Below are positions 9,201 through 17,898 of a stretch of DNA of 21,418 bases, in pieces. This DNA is from Conidiobolus incongruus B7586 (Eukaryota > Entomophthoromycota > Entomophthoromycetes > Entomophthorales > Conidiobolaceae): assembly GCA_000697335.1 (NCBI GenBank), contig JNEM01016727.1, positions 1-21,418 on the forward strand. Direction: 5' to 3'. Position 1 is the first letter of the stretch. Each line of letters opens with the position of its first letter. A model generated the notes under the pieces. It ran no database searches. It was not told where the DNA came from and saw only the letters and a program-made list of their open reading frames with translations. Position numbers and translations under genes: made by a program.

Positions 9201-9723
9201 TCCTCAAAAGAATGAATCAGATTCAATGCCAATCCCACAAGACCCAAGTAGATTAGCAAAGGAGGAGTCTGAAGAGGAATCACACACAGCTTCTGCCATG
9301 AGTCATGGCAAACCGATCCATGAAGAGACTGAAGAAGCTTTATCTATTGTTCCTCCCATAAATTCACATAAACCCGTTGCCGAAGAATCTGAAGAAGTTT
9401 TACCAGCTGCACCCTCTATAAATCCAGGTAAACAAGTAGAGGATGAGTCTGAACAAGGATTATTGACTCCTCCTGCTGCTCACCATGTAGAACCCAGTGC
9501 ACCACCACATCAGAATGATATTAATGCTTCAGAAGCAATTCCTAACTCTATCAATCTGCAATCACCATTACCTGATAAAGTTAATCCTGCTCCCGCTTCA
9601 GTACCAGAGCCCATTACTGAGCCGAAAGCTGAAACTGCTCCAGCGAATGTTCAACCCAGTGCAGATGCTCCGATTGCTCCTCAATCAGAGCAAGCTGCTG
9701 ACAGTGTAGTATTACCAGAATAA
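6223..9723 (+). CDS. Secreted LPMO-like copper monooxygenase domain with giant disordered His-rich tail
   Basis: The protein is 1166 aa and intronless. Residues 1-22 are a signal peptide ending HISA. Cleavage there leaves His23 (HSWIDC) as the mature N-terminus, the hallmark of the histidine brace that holds copper in lytic polysaccharide monooxygenases. Residues 23-216 form one compact domain with candidate second copper ligand His101 (ENGHVTKD), axial Phe212 (EEYTSCFDI) and cysteines 28, 37, 66, 160, 174 and 211. The remaining ~950 residues are predicted disordered: Pro/Gln-rich at about 310-375, a likely short coiled coil near 505-545, a His-rich block at 759-809, and four 20-residue acidic repeats at 1010-1089. 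There is no GPI signal or transmembrane segment at the C-terminus, so the product is probably released or wall-associated. LPMOs oxidatively cleave chitin or cellulose. The substrate here is unknown and activity is inferred. Confidence 0.85.
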   Translation: MISKSNALQCNIILALISHISAHSWIDCVDVKDDNSCGGYIRGYDGHIDEHQTYKLLGRPMGAPICNPARQAHPDNYDDQYPRTVAEPGDKLKFYYLENGHVTKDRLAPDGRPNPKQYTIHWTGKPYTGDRLEGTQILTRGELGPHNQLGPPQNFDDGRCAEDNTRGRLGPKPCQGTITLPNNLAPGIYQFIWFWKFDKDYKGIGEEYTSCFDIEVTPKGAKSTYTPKPYSKKQSYLLNPSQSNYNRLNLTMNDEMESLRGLSRLGPLPKFSMEDVHPSSSMSKNDVPSGPPSEKIWHQLLSEIRAASVRPQAPAPPVSQPVAPAIPQIPAPRMPQSQSLPPVQQSVPSMPQVALAPPASQPVVLPVPQAPSPKTPNANSQLSAQSVPSASNNNPQLLNTNTIQSSNAGDVSSRASVQQPTTSKPAADPQINTQQGLKSIDSKASKSQTLVDPNTTQQKAKESTRLGSKTANDVNDQRSRTSSTEQSGQRLQPTSNNEHPISPEALDEAEKNMINLQNKIKGEMENFRQTQNEIIAKSDPNYEQIRPSKKPEQKLSQIPSHVSKEQLSEDSNQQNLLTNQQLEQDPSFNMDSLPFTQSSQRFRNLPDIHHHMDHFNPTSAEFLPNGDRGNEFTQNNSFSNSQDRNQLPLEEAGPLNQHDLEMIRGQDMSQLHQHSHFDNSDRFGLSDQRESSSRFGRFEEPRTPFEFDRDSNLPERPQLSFKPAPGDSRVENDDHFQRMKPHVHSQQDSVDEMLAQIPHDHHRHSNAEPHHDHHHQAETKVRNDQHHETEAESHHDHHHQTEADPNSNHQLPQNLDLPRELLTGLSSDQFSMNSNTQQYHPNELVDPRLAQARLAGFLPEQPSMIPMPPHHPQGQPIAPLSNAPGLRSQIPSRMPMGKGKLRSSGSEDVMPEEDEVEDSPSESSENEASDVDSEEFTPQPAIVTPSSNVGSEEHNESPVPKSEANHIPMINKLDESKMEDPSPSSEGLELNQAPQKNESDSMPIPQDPSRLAKEESEEESHTASAMSHGKPIHEETEEALSIVPPINSHKPVAEESEEVLPAAPSINPGKQVEDESEQGLLTPPAAHHVEPSAPPHQNDINASEAIPNSINLQSPLPDKVNPAPASVPEPITEPKAETAPANVQPSADAPIAPQSEQAADSVVLPE
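8497..8649 (+). repeat. Histidine-rich tandem repeat within the LPMO-like gene
   Basis: Codons 759-809 encode about 17 His in 51 residues. Two 24-residue (72-bp) units are recognisable, starting AEPHHDHHHQAE and AESHHDHHHQTE. The DNA core CATCATGATCATCACCATCA is identical in both, starting near 8530 and 8602. Such clusters bind Cu, Ni or Zn in other proteins. Their position on a copper-enzyme-like protein suggests metal capture or buffering, which is an inference. Confidence 0.75.
9250..9489 (+). repeat. Four 60-bp tandem repeats encoding acidic 20-residue units
   Basis: Units start at 9250, 9310, 9370 and 9430. They read RLAKEESEEES..., KPIHEETEEAL..., KPVAEESEEVL... and KQVEDESEQGL.... Each has an acidic E-S/T-E core followed by a Pro/Ala-rich half. 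The units have diverged but keep exact 60-bp spacing, so the array arose by tandem duplication and its length may vary between strains. Confidence 0.85.
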
Positions 9724-9847
9724 TTTTAATCAATTTAATAGTTTTCTATTTAACATTATTTTAAATAAATATAATATAATATTCATATTTTTATTTTAGT
9801 TAAGCAATTTAAATGATATAAATCAGTAAAAAGATAAAATTCTTAAA

Positions 9848-12800
9848 TTAGTTCAAAAGATCATATTGAACTATTGTTTTACAGAATATGATGAATAATT
9901 CAAACAGAATACAATCTTCTTTTAGTTTTTCCAAGCAACTATCATTAATATATAGTATTTCAAATAATTTATCCTATTTAAAATATTATTATAAATTTAA
10001 ATAGAATGATTAGTGAACCAACCTTGTTTTTAATCGAGTTAATATTTTCACTATATTGAATATTAGAAATATTCAAATCTTTTGCAAGGTTAGTATCCAA
10101 AGCAGTACATGAAAATTTAGTCCAAATCATATGTTCAATAATTCTTAAGCTGCTCAATGTTTAAAAAGAATGAACGATGTTATCTTTTTAAATATAAATA
10201 TTTTTACCTATGAAAGATATCATTCAAATTTGAGATTAATCTTCTATTAATCTATTGAAATTAATCAAATAAAGTTTGATTGATTGATTTAAATTACTAT
10301 TGTTATTGATTGGCAAACGGTTTTTAAGGTCTAAAAGTGATGAGTATAATATAATTGAGTAGTTTAAAAAAGCTACTTGTAATGCTATAGTAGAGTCAAT
10401 ATTTCGAAAATAATCATCTCTTTCAAATTTCTTTTTTAATAATAAAAAATATTTTTGAAATATTATTTGAGCTTGACGAGATAATCTAATGACGGATTTT
10501 AATAATTTAATAAACTTTAGTAATATTTTTTACTTGAGTGATTTGGGGTAAAATAACTAAAATTGAATTAAATTAAAATTTAAATGATATATATTTTAAT
10601 TTACATTTTGATTATGATGAATGTCTTGATGAAAGAATTTACTCATATTTGAACTATTCAATATATTAAAGACTTGGTCCACAATTGTGGAATTATTTGA
10701 ATTTTTAATATAATAAACAATGTTAAAATATCTATAAAGTTATTAATACAAAGTAATAATTGATAAATTTATATTACGAGATAACTTCATGATATTTTTC
10801 TGGAATACATTCCTAAAAATGATTAGATAAATGGGATATTTGAAGTTATAACTTACAAGTTCAGAGTTTGAATCTTTAGATTTCCCTAAAGACAAGTCAT
10901 AAATGGCCCATATAACAAATTTTTTGAATTTCATATTTTGTTTAAATTGTTTTAAATCTAACATTTTTTAGTAATGTTCATAGAATAGATATATAAATTT
11001 ACTTTCCAGCACCGAATTTAGACTTAATTTATCCAAATTATGTAAATTAATTATAAAAACTTGGTAGTATCCATTGAATATATCTTATTATATCATTAGT
11101 GTTTTAAATGCGGATTTAATCAATATCATTACTTATTTGAAATGAATTTTTAATACTTTCAGAAATGATACAAGTTCTAAAAAATCAAATAATTTTTAAT
11201 TTTTAATTGAAATAGGACAGTACCTTTCTGAATTGCATTTAAATTTCATCAAATTTTTAATTATTTCAATATGTTCGCTTGTTACGATTAACAGATTCAA
11301 TGGAAATTGGTTGATTTCATTTTTAGAAATATGTAAAGAAGTCAAACTACATATTAATACTGATAAATTGGAGTAGAATATTATTACCTAATGTCCAATA
11401 TTTCTTGAGTTATTTGTAAGAATTTGGGAATTTCTGAATGTTTAATTGATAAATAAATATTTCAGTCACGATGTAAATAAAATTACCCAAATAATCATTC
11501 GTCATATTTTTAAAATTTAAAATATGCTCTAATAAATATGAATTTCAGTATTTTGAATATGTATATATATCAATATTTACCGCTTTCTTTGACAATTTTA
11601 CTTGAATGTAACTTAAGATTATTTGCCTAAAAAACTATCAATAATTTTATCCAAGAAACCAAAGTATAATACCTTAAAAATAATAGAAGAATGAAATGAT
11701 TTTTTAAAATCTAAAAATAATTAAAATTTTATAATTATTATATACATTTTATTTTTACTTTTATTGCCTTCATATCGAAATCCTGATCCAATAACTGAAA
11801 TTTCATCCCCACATTTGGCAATTTCGACCAAATCATCTAGCTTAATTTAGCCTTTATTCAATATTTAAATATTTTAATTACCTTCAAGTAATACATTGAT
11901 ATGATTTTGATATAAACTGGAAAATTTAGAATTTAAATTCATTAATACTATGTATTGAATATCTAATGATTATAAATAAATTTTTCAATCAAAAAATTAT
12001 TTCATTACTTGCATAAATTCTATCAGCGCAAGATTCTGTCATTTCTCTTTCACAATTTGAACATTTTAAATCAATATCTTGAAGTGGAACTCTAGTATAT
12101 AATTAATTAAAATGTTATATATTTCGTTTAATATCATGTTACTTTATACTTAATGGCTGAAACATATTTATACTACTTCTTTTGATTATAATGGCCAAAT
12201 TTTCAAAATATTTTACATGCATGTAATTTTTATTCGTACACTGATTATTGAAGCATTGGTAAACCGTTGATTTTCTATAATAATGTTAGTATCTGAATTG
12301 TAATAATAATAACAATTATAATTATAATATTGAATTTTACAGTTTTAACTCAGGCTCTGTTATTTGTCTAACACCTCCAGATATTAAACTGAATTGGTCA
12401 GTTTGATTCTTGACTCTTGTCATCCAATATAATATTGAAAAATCTTTAATTTCATAACTATAGAAACATATAAATCAGTCATATATATATATATATTTCT
12501 AGATTATATTACTATTTAAAAAAATGAGAAATATTTAATTTAATATTAATAGAAACATGCTCTCCAAATATCTGATCATTTTTTAAAATATTTTTTACAA
12601 TATCCAAAGTATTTAATCTAAATAATTCTTTGATAATTTGATGAGATTCAAAATGAATTAAACTATTTGCAAGAATTGCTAGCAAATTAAAAATTAGTCA
12701 ATCTCCATTATTTAATATAAAATAAAATTACGATCAAAATCCAATAAATTAATAATATCAATATAATAAATTATATTAAAATGTTTGAATAAGGATCTAA

Positions 12801-13192
12801 CCTAAAATAAAAATTAATAAAAACATCAAAAAATTTTGAAAAAATATTACCTCCAACTGATTTTCCTTAGCAATCTTAATTCCATATTGAATCTCTTTCA
12901 AATGATAAGTAATCAAATCTAAATATTTTAATAAATAAAAATATAGCAATAAATTATTAAAGTAAATACATTTTTTAATATTTTTAAAATTATTATTGAA
13001 ACTCCATTTTTCAAAAAATTCTTTCATGGTTTCTAATTTCAAATTCAATTCATTGTTTTCTTCCAAAGATCTCACGTTAGTGGAGTGGAAATTGGAGAAG
13101 TCGGATTGGATACAAGGTTCGCTGGATTGTGATGGTTCGTTGCTGAATAGTTTACTGCAGTTGTTGGTTGAATAAATTGTGTTTTCAGACAT
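9848..13192 (-). CDS. MCMDC2-like meiotic MCM-family protein, ~24 exons
   Basis: This minus-strand gene has short GT...AG introns. The first exons are 13192-12970, 12918-12851, 12801-12732, 12678-12513, 12457-12341, 12274-12143, 12091-12009, 11916-11882 and about 11840-11759. The rest run down to TAA at 9848, giving roughly 700 aa. In order it encodes an MCM N-terminal helical part (LLDFDPILANSLIHF), the OB entry (LISGGVRQITEPELKL), a zinc-binding part (YQCFNNQC ... KCSNCE) and the MCM signature DDLVEIAKCGDEISVIG. A degenerate ATPase region follows, without a Walker A (PLNLLIVTSEHIEIIKNLM, then NLDKLSLNSVLES and FVIWAIYDLS), then a C-terminal arm (KLSRQAQIIFQKYF). The NLDKL...SVLES and FWxxxD-like segments resemble animal MCMDC2, which acts in meiotic recombination. 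MCM8 or MCM9 would be expected to keep Walker motifs. The exon 7/8 junction and one near 10280-10300 are uncertain. Confidence 0.7.
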
Positions 13193-13634
13193 TGTTAATT
13201 CGAGTAAAATGTTGGAATAATTTTGGGTATTTATAAATTTTTTACATTTATTAAATGCAATTGGTTTAAACTTTTGAGTATATTTTTTGAATTTTTAATA
13301 TAATTGATGATAATTACAATAAGTAAGGATCTGTTAATTGATTTAAAGATTTGATTATTATAATATATTATTTAAATCAGAATGTGTTACCAATATTTTA
13401 TTCATATATATATACTGAGTTCAAAACAACTTAAATCATTTTTGTTTTCAATATAAACTTTCACATGATTAATCAAAATCTCATTTCAATATAATATTGA
13501 ATTTGATTACGAATTGCAAAACGAATGATAAATTATTGGTCAAATCAGATAAAATCAAAATTATATTAATAATAATTGATAATATACTTTATTGATAATT
13601 ATATAAGAAAAATAAACTTTAACAGATATTATAT
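13193..13634. other. Promoter spacer between the MCMDC2-like and RING genes
   Basis: AT-rich sequence between two tandem minus-strand genes. It must hold the promoter of the MCMDC2-like gene and the 3' end of the RING gene. I see no further gene or clear motif. Confidence 0.5.
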
Positions 13635-14500
13635 TTAACCGTACATAGGATCAAAATCTTCTTCGTCGTCATTATTTGCTTTGTTATCCTTAGATTCTTC
13701 ATCTTTCTCATCTTTTTCGCTAGGTACTTCGTAACGACATGAGGGACAAGTGTGATGCTAGAAACATTCAATGATTAGTATGTTGAAAGAATAATTTAAA
13801 ACCAATAATTACCAATTCTAACCATGGTACAAGACAGGATTTATGATAACTGTGATGACATGGTAATCTAGTGATATCCTTATCCTTATTGGCGGAGTAT
13901 TGGTCAGTACAGATGGGACAAGTATCATCTAATATTGGCCAAAGTTAATATTGTGTTTTGCTGTATTAATTTGAATTTACCTAGCTTATAGTCTTCAGCA
14001 CTTAAAGTAGGTAAACTTTGAATAAATTTTTTAGAAGCTGCAGGTGGTCCCGAATTACTAAATACAATCATTAAATTTTTAATGAAATAATAGAGATTAT
14101 TGGTTTTACCCCTCTCTAGCTTCAGTTAACAACTGAACGATTAATTCAAACAATAGGGGGCCTTCATTCACCTCGGCATTGCCTCGCTCCTCCACCATTC
14201 TTTTATAAGCACTGAATATTGATTATTAAAAATTAGAATAAATGGCCTAAATGTGATAAGTTCATAATATTCGTTACTTTGCTAATCTCAAAAAAGTATT
14301 CTCGAACTCTTGACGACTTCCGTCGGGGTGCACCTCCTCGGCAATGTAGTCGAATAAGTCGGCCACGAAGGGATTAATACGATCCCTACTCTCTCTATCC
14401 ATCTGTTCTTCGGTCACACCATGTTCGTCTTAATTCCTTAATCAATATTATTTGATATTAAATATATTATTCTTTATCAATTACCAAAGTAATCAGCCAT
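13635..14500 (-). CDS. RING-H2 E3 ubiquitin ligase (RNF115/RNF126-like)
   Basis: The gene has six exons: 14500-14485, 14428-14278, 14211-14110, 14057-13981, 13928-13813 and 13757-13635. They sum to 585 nt, exactly 194 codons plus TAA, and every intron (52-66 nt) is GT...AG. The protein starts MADYFDEHGVTEEQMDRESR. A linker GPPAASKKFIQSLPTL, of the type preceding the RING in RNF115/126 proteins, leads to a complete RING-H2 finger: CPIC, then CHHSYHKSC, then CPSC (pattern C-x2-C...C-x-H-x2-H-x2-C...C-x2-C). An acidic tail ends DDEEDFDPMYG. Such proteins recruit E2 enzymes and ubiquitinate cytosolic substrates in protein quality control. The N-terminal zinc finger of animal RNF126 is absent. The function is inferred from the family. 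Confidence 0.92.
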
Positions 14501-14825
14501 TTTTATAAATAAACTAAATGAAATTTGAATAAAATAACTAGGACGACTAAATTACGTAACTTTTAAAATTTGATTAAACATAAATAAAATTATGGGTAAA
14601 TTTTAATTTAAGATCAAATTTGGAAATTTTCTAATTTGATTAAATTACTAAATAGTTACTTTGAGTAAAAATGTTTCAAATAACAATATATAGTCTGTTA
14701 TTATTAATATATATTAATAGTATTAAAACATTAAAATAAAAAATTTAATTGAATATTCATAAATATCGGATTTGTTTATTTTAGTTATTAAAAAAATCCA
14801 ATTTAACATAGTTGATAGGTAATTA
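14501..14825. other. AT-rich spacer, no gene seen
   Basis: It lies upstream of the RING gene and downstream of the Ser/Thr-rich frame. The minus-strand frame covering 14723-14974 overlaps that frame and becomes low-complexity hydrophobic sequence here, so I do not count it. The RING promoter must lie within this stretch. Confidence 0.5.
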
Positions 14826-15305
14826 TTCGTAACCATACTGAGCTGGAATATACTACGAAGATCTCTAATTAGCCGAATTACTCTACAAAGACTGAATAAC
14901 TGTACAGCTACCGCCATTGTAGACGATAACATTCTCGTAACTAGATCTCTGAAATCCCTGAGTGATGGAACCACTGGTCATACTACTGCCAGAATTGCTA
15001 TTATGCTGCGAGGTGGTATTTTGTCCCGGTTGGATACTGGTGCTGGAGCTACCACTGTTAGAACTAGTTTGAGTGGTTGATCCTTCCACAGTTGACGATA
15101 ACTGACCTTGATTCTGGGAATTTTTACCTTGACTCCCATAATGAATGATTTCATTTCTCAATTGTTCACAACTCCGCTGCATTGAACATCGTCTTAGGTG
15201 GTTGTTGCCTCCCACGACGTTTGCGAACTCTGTATACTTCTCCAGGTGGCAGCCCCCGGTGGTTGTATAATTGGATTTTTTTGACTTATCATAATTGAAT
15301 TGCAA
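14826..15305 (-). pseudogene. Ser/Thr/Gln-rich, probably secreted or wall protein, possibly decayed
   Basis: An open frame of about 140 codons lies in a patch with much more G and C than its flanks. It begins at a non-ATG codon after an upstream stop, so a 5' exon is probably missing. Its first part has three cysteines (GGCHLEKY, RRCSMQRSCEQL). The rest is rich in Ser, Thr, Asn, Gln and Gly (TTQTSSNSGSSSTSIQPGQN), ending NVIVYNGGSCTVIQSL before TAG at 14883. The same composition continues past that TAG, through two more TAGs (SNSAN, RSS, then YIPAQYGYE), to a TAA at 14826. This is what mutated CAG codons would give. Alternatively the protein really ends at the first TAG. No family is recognised. 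Overlapping frames are also fairly open, so the strand and frame call is moderate. Confidence 0.4.
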
Positions 15306-15505
15306 AATTTTGTTTCATATGGATAGTGTGATGATAATGTCTTTATCAGGATTTGTGATGATTAATCCAATTAACAAAGTGAAAAAAAATAAGTCATCAT
15401 AATTTTATAAAACATTTACTACTAAGTTAATTTCGTATTGTAAATTGTATACCTGTTATATATATTACAAAGATATTATAATAAAATGTAAATTTGGATA
15501 ATTAA

Positions 15506-15838
15506 TTAATCAATGTCGAGTAATTTTATTTCAGATCCCATTTCAGACAGCCTTTTTTTCAAGAAAACTCTCTAAATAATTATGTAATGTTTGATTTGTT
15601 ATAAAACCTTAATAATGATGTAATGGAAATGAAAAATATTATTTTTGATAAATAGTGTTGCCTCAAGTAAGAATGTCAGCCTAATCTCCACTGCAGTTTT
15701 CGCCAGTAGAGTTCCAAGATAGGCGAGTACTTTTTCCACTAAATTAGAGGCAGCGGTTACAAGCTGAATGGCTAGTCGAACCCTAGCCACTTCGTCACAC
15801 AGAGTCACCCTAGGATCTACTAGAGCTAGTTTGGACAT
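15506..15838 (-). CDS. Small unrecognised two-exon gene
   Basis: The start ATG at 15838 has a good context (ACAAAATG) and a TATA-like GTATAAAAG about 120 bp upstream. Exon 1 encodes MSKLALVDPRVTLCDEVARV and continues as a helical, aliphatic stretch (LAIQLVTAASNLVEKVLAYL). Exon 2 (15571-15506) begins after TTATTTAG and encodes RVFLKKRLSEMGSEIKLLDID before TAA, in phase. Two donors keep the frame: a GT at 15607, giving a 36-nt intron shorter than others here, or a GC at 15661 (GAG|GCAAC), giving a 90-nt GC-AG intron and a protein of about 80 aa. I favour the second because it joins helical sequence to helical sequence and drops a low-complexity patch. Codon use and GC content are unlike the surrounding spacer. 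No family is recognised. It could be a small subunit of a larger complex. Confidence 0.5.
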
Positions 15839-15953
15839 TTTGTCCGGATTAATTTAATAAAATAGGGTACATTTTAATTAGATAAAACTGTACAACTGTA
15901 AGTTGTCTAATTTGGCAGAATTAATTTTTGTATATCTTTATAACTTCAACAAG

Positions 15954-15962
15954 CTTTTATAC
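15954..15962 (-). promoter_or_regulatory. TATA-like element of the small gene
   Basis: The minus strand reads GTATAAAAG about 120 bp upstream of the ATG at 15838. It lies in a locally less AT-rich region, which makes the match a little more meaningful. No transcription data. Confidence 0.35.
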
Positions 15963-16203
15963 ACCTTAGCAGATTCATCCTTACAAAAATAAGTTAGATC
16001 TCGTGCTTGCGCATGCTATTGGTTAGGAGCGGAACTCACTCGATGGTATAGTCACCTACTCGAAGGAAAACACCAAGCTTTAGTGTCAATTGATCACTCA
16101 GTTGATTATTTTTACAAATTTGTTAGAATAAGTAAATATTTATAATGATTAATATTTTAAAATTAAAAAAATAATATAAAAAATGAATATCAGTTGAAAT
16201 GTA

Positions 16204-16207
16204 AAAG
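16204..16207 (-). terminator. Pol III terminator of tRNA-Ala
   Basis: A run of four T on the minus strand begins two bases after the tRNA 3' end, the normal RNA polymerase III stop. Confidence 0.6.
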
Positions 16208-16208
16208 T

Positions 16209-16280
16209 GGAGAATCGGGGTATCGATCCCCGTGCCTCTCGCATGCTAAGCGAGCGCTCTACCATTTGAGCTAATTCCCC
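16209..16280 (-). tRNA. tRNA-Ala (anticodon AGC)
   Basis: The 72-nt cloverleaf is complete and intronless. The acceptor GGGGAAT pairs with ATTCTCC (one G-T pair). The D arm is GCTC...GAGC. The anticodon stem CTCGC/GCGAG encloses loop TTAGCAT, giving AGC, read after A-to-I editing as Ala. The T arm is CGGGG-ATCGATA-CCCCG. A box and B box are recognisable inside, and a T run follows for Pol III termination. CCA is not encoded, as in eukaryotes. Confidence 0.96.
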
Positions 16281-16544
16281 ATAATTAAAAGATTTATTAA
16301 ACCATGAAATTTTCAGAATTATTCAATTCAATTATACCAGTATTTTTTTTCTTCAAATGAAAATTCATTATACATATCAATTTCAAATTACTTTCCAAAA
16401 TTTACTTTTTATTTTAAATTATTCCAACCCAGTTATTCCTATTTTCTCTTACTTTTTATTAATTCAACAGTTTTTATATTATTTGATTTCCTATCCTTGT
16501 TACAATTAGAATAAATTTTAATATTCGTTAAAATTTTTTATTTG

Positions 16545-16893
16545 TCAGTAGTGTTACTGATAGTTATATTGGTAGTAATGATAGAATTAGTAGCATTGGT
16601 ACTAACTGTATTAGTATTATTTCTTTTAGTTTTCGATTTCCCATATAATTCAGAATAATTTTCAATATATTAACCATTATCATTATCTTCAAAGCTGTTC
16701 CAATCATCATTCTTAATACTATTTTCCCAATTTTTCTACTCACCAATAGTTTTAAAATCAAACCAATTTCTAAAATTGTTAACAATACATCCAATTAATC
16801 CTGTTCACTAAGGTCAATTTTATTCGTATTAGATTCACTTGTACATATTAAATTATAATTTACAAGAATAAAAAAATATACACAATGAACCAT
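16545..16893 (-). pseudogene. Possible small secreted glycoprotein gene or relic
   Basis: An ATG at 16893 opens a frame with a signal-peptide-like start (MVHCVYFFILVNYNLICTSE) that ends at TAA 16795. In another frame further on, sequence rich in Trp, Asn and acidic residues (NWFDFKTIGE, WENSIKNDDWNSFEDNDN) leads to an Asn/Thr-rich tail with several N-glycosylation sequons (NAT, NIT, NTT), ending TTDK before TAA near 16545. A leader at one end and sequons at the other suggest one secreted protein. Joining them needs introns whose phases I could only partly reconcile (a possible 38-nt intron ending CAG, and a GTGAGT donor). It is either a small spliced gene or a broken one. No family is recognised. 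Confidence 0.3.
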
Positions 16894-16993
16894 AGTCTAA
16901 TCAAAACAAACATAAAAACATCAGTTGGTATTATACCACAAATTATATAGAATTCAAATATGTAGCCATTTCGATATTTGATTCATTTTTAAG

Positions 16994-17057
16994 GTTTGAC
17001 AGGTTAAAAAATTGTCAAACTCTTAGTCAAATTTTACATTTTTACGTTGCTTTGACT
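16994..17057. repeat. Two adjacent hairpins sharing a GTCAAA/TTTGAC motif
   Basis: GTTTGACA at 16994-17001 pairs with TGTCAAAC at 17013-17020. Only four bases later, AGTCAAA at 17025-17031 pairs with TTTGACT at 17051-17057. All four arms contain the same TTTGAC core in alternating orientation. This could be clustered binding sites or the remnant of a small inverted-repeat element. It lies in otherwise featureless AT-rich sequence. Confidence 0.5.
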
Positions 17058-17898
17058 AAATTTTTTGTTAAAATTTAATCAAAATTATAATTTGATACCT
17101 GTATTAATAAATTTAAGGAATTTAAAATTTAAAATTTAAATATCCAAAAAATATTTACTAGAAAGCTATTAAAAATAATATTTAATTTATAATATCTTTG
17201 AAACCCAAAATTTTCAATTTATTATATAATCAATAATATTTATTGTGAATTTATTAAATTTGAAAATTAAATTCAAATTTCAATAGTATTGATCCAATCA
17301 ATATTAGTCTAATATACAATAATAGTTAAAAGAATTATAAAAATTTAATACTTGTTTTTCAGTTGAAAAATTAACAAATATTAAAATTAATAATAATTAT
17401 TGATATTTATAACAAGATGGTTGATAGTAAATTAATTAAATAGTTGATTCAGTAAATGTTATAATCTATCAAATACTATTGCCTTAACTATCCAATTGAG
17501 AAGGACGGGTATTTTCAAAATACGACAATAAGCATCAATTAGCGTGAAAGTTTGAAAAGCATAATTCATAAAAAATTTTATAAAAATTGATATAAAATTA
17601 GAATTGTATATATAAAAACAAAATGGCTATTATCATCATAATTTTAAAATTTTAATAATATTGCAAAAAAGCTTAACAAAATATTTAAAACTATTGAATT
17701 TGAATATTTGAATATTTGAATTTATTTATATTAGTTAAAATGAAAATTTTGTAGGAATTATATTGTTATAGAATTGAACCCATAACTTTATTCCAACCTC
17801 TCAATGGGCATATAATATCAAAATAGTCTGACATCTCCCAAAAAATTCCATATACTACAATAGATAATTTTCAAAGTAATAGTAGTACAATAATAAAA
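17058..17898. other. AT-rich spacer, nothing recognised
   Basis: It is mostly A/T. A short, more complex patch at about 17480-17565 has no readable frame or RNA signature that I can identify. No repeats matching the mariner copies were noticed. Confidence 0.5.

Noticed and set aside
6649-9709. Several open frames of 60-101 codons overlapping the LPMO-like gene on both strands
   Set aside because: They are shadows of a long low-complexity coding frame. None shows independent features.
10743-10964. 73-codon frame on the - strand as a separate gene
   Set aside because: It covers parts of two exons and an intron of the MCMDC2-like gene.
11003-11020. A P-loop-like FGAGK reading in the MCM-like gene
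   Set aside because: The frame that fits MCMDC2 and the splice sites reads LNSVLES here. FGAGK is out of frame.
14723-14974. 83-codon frame on the - strand
   Set aside because: It overlaps the Ser/Thr-rich frame and turns into low-complexity hydrophobic sequence in the spacer.
16564-16794. 76-codon Leu/Ile-rich frame on the - strand
   Set aside because: It is a frame-shifted reading of an Asn/Thr-rich stretch with sequons, which is the better coding candidate.
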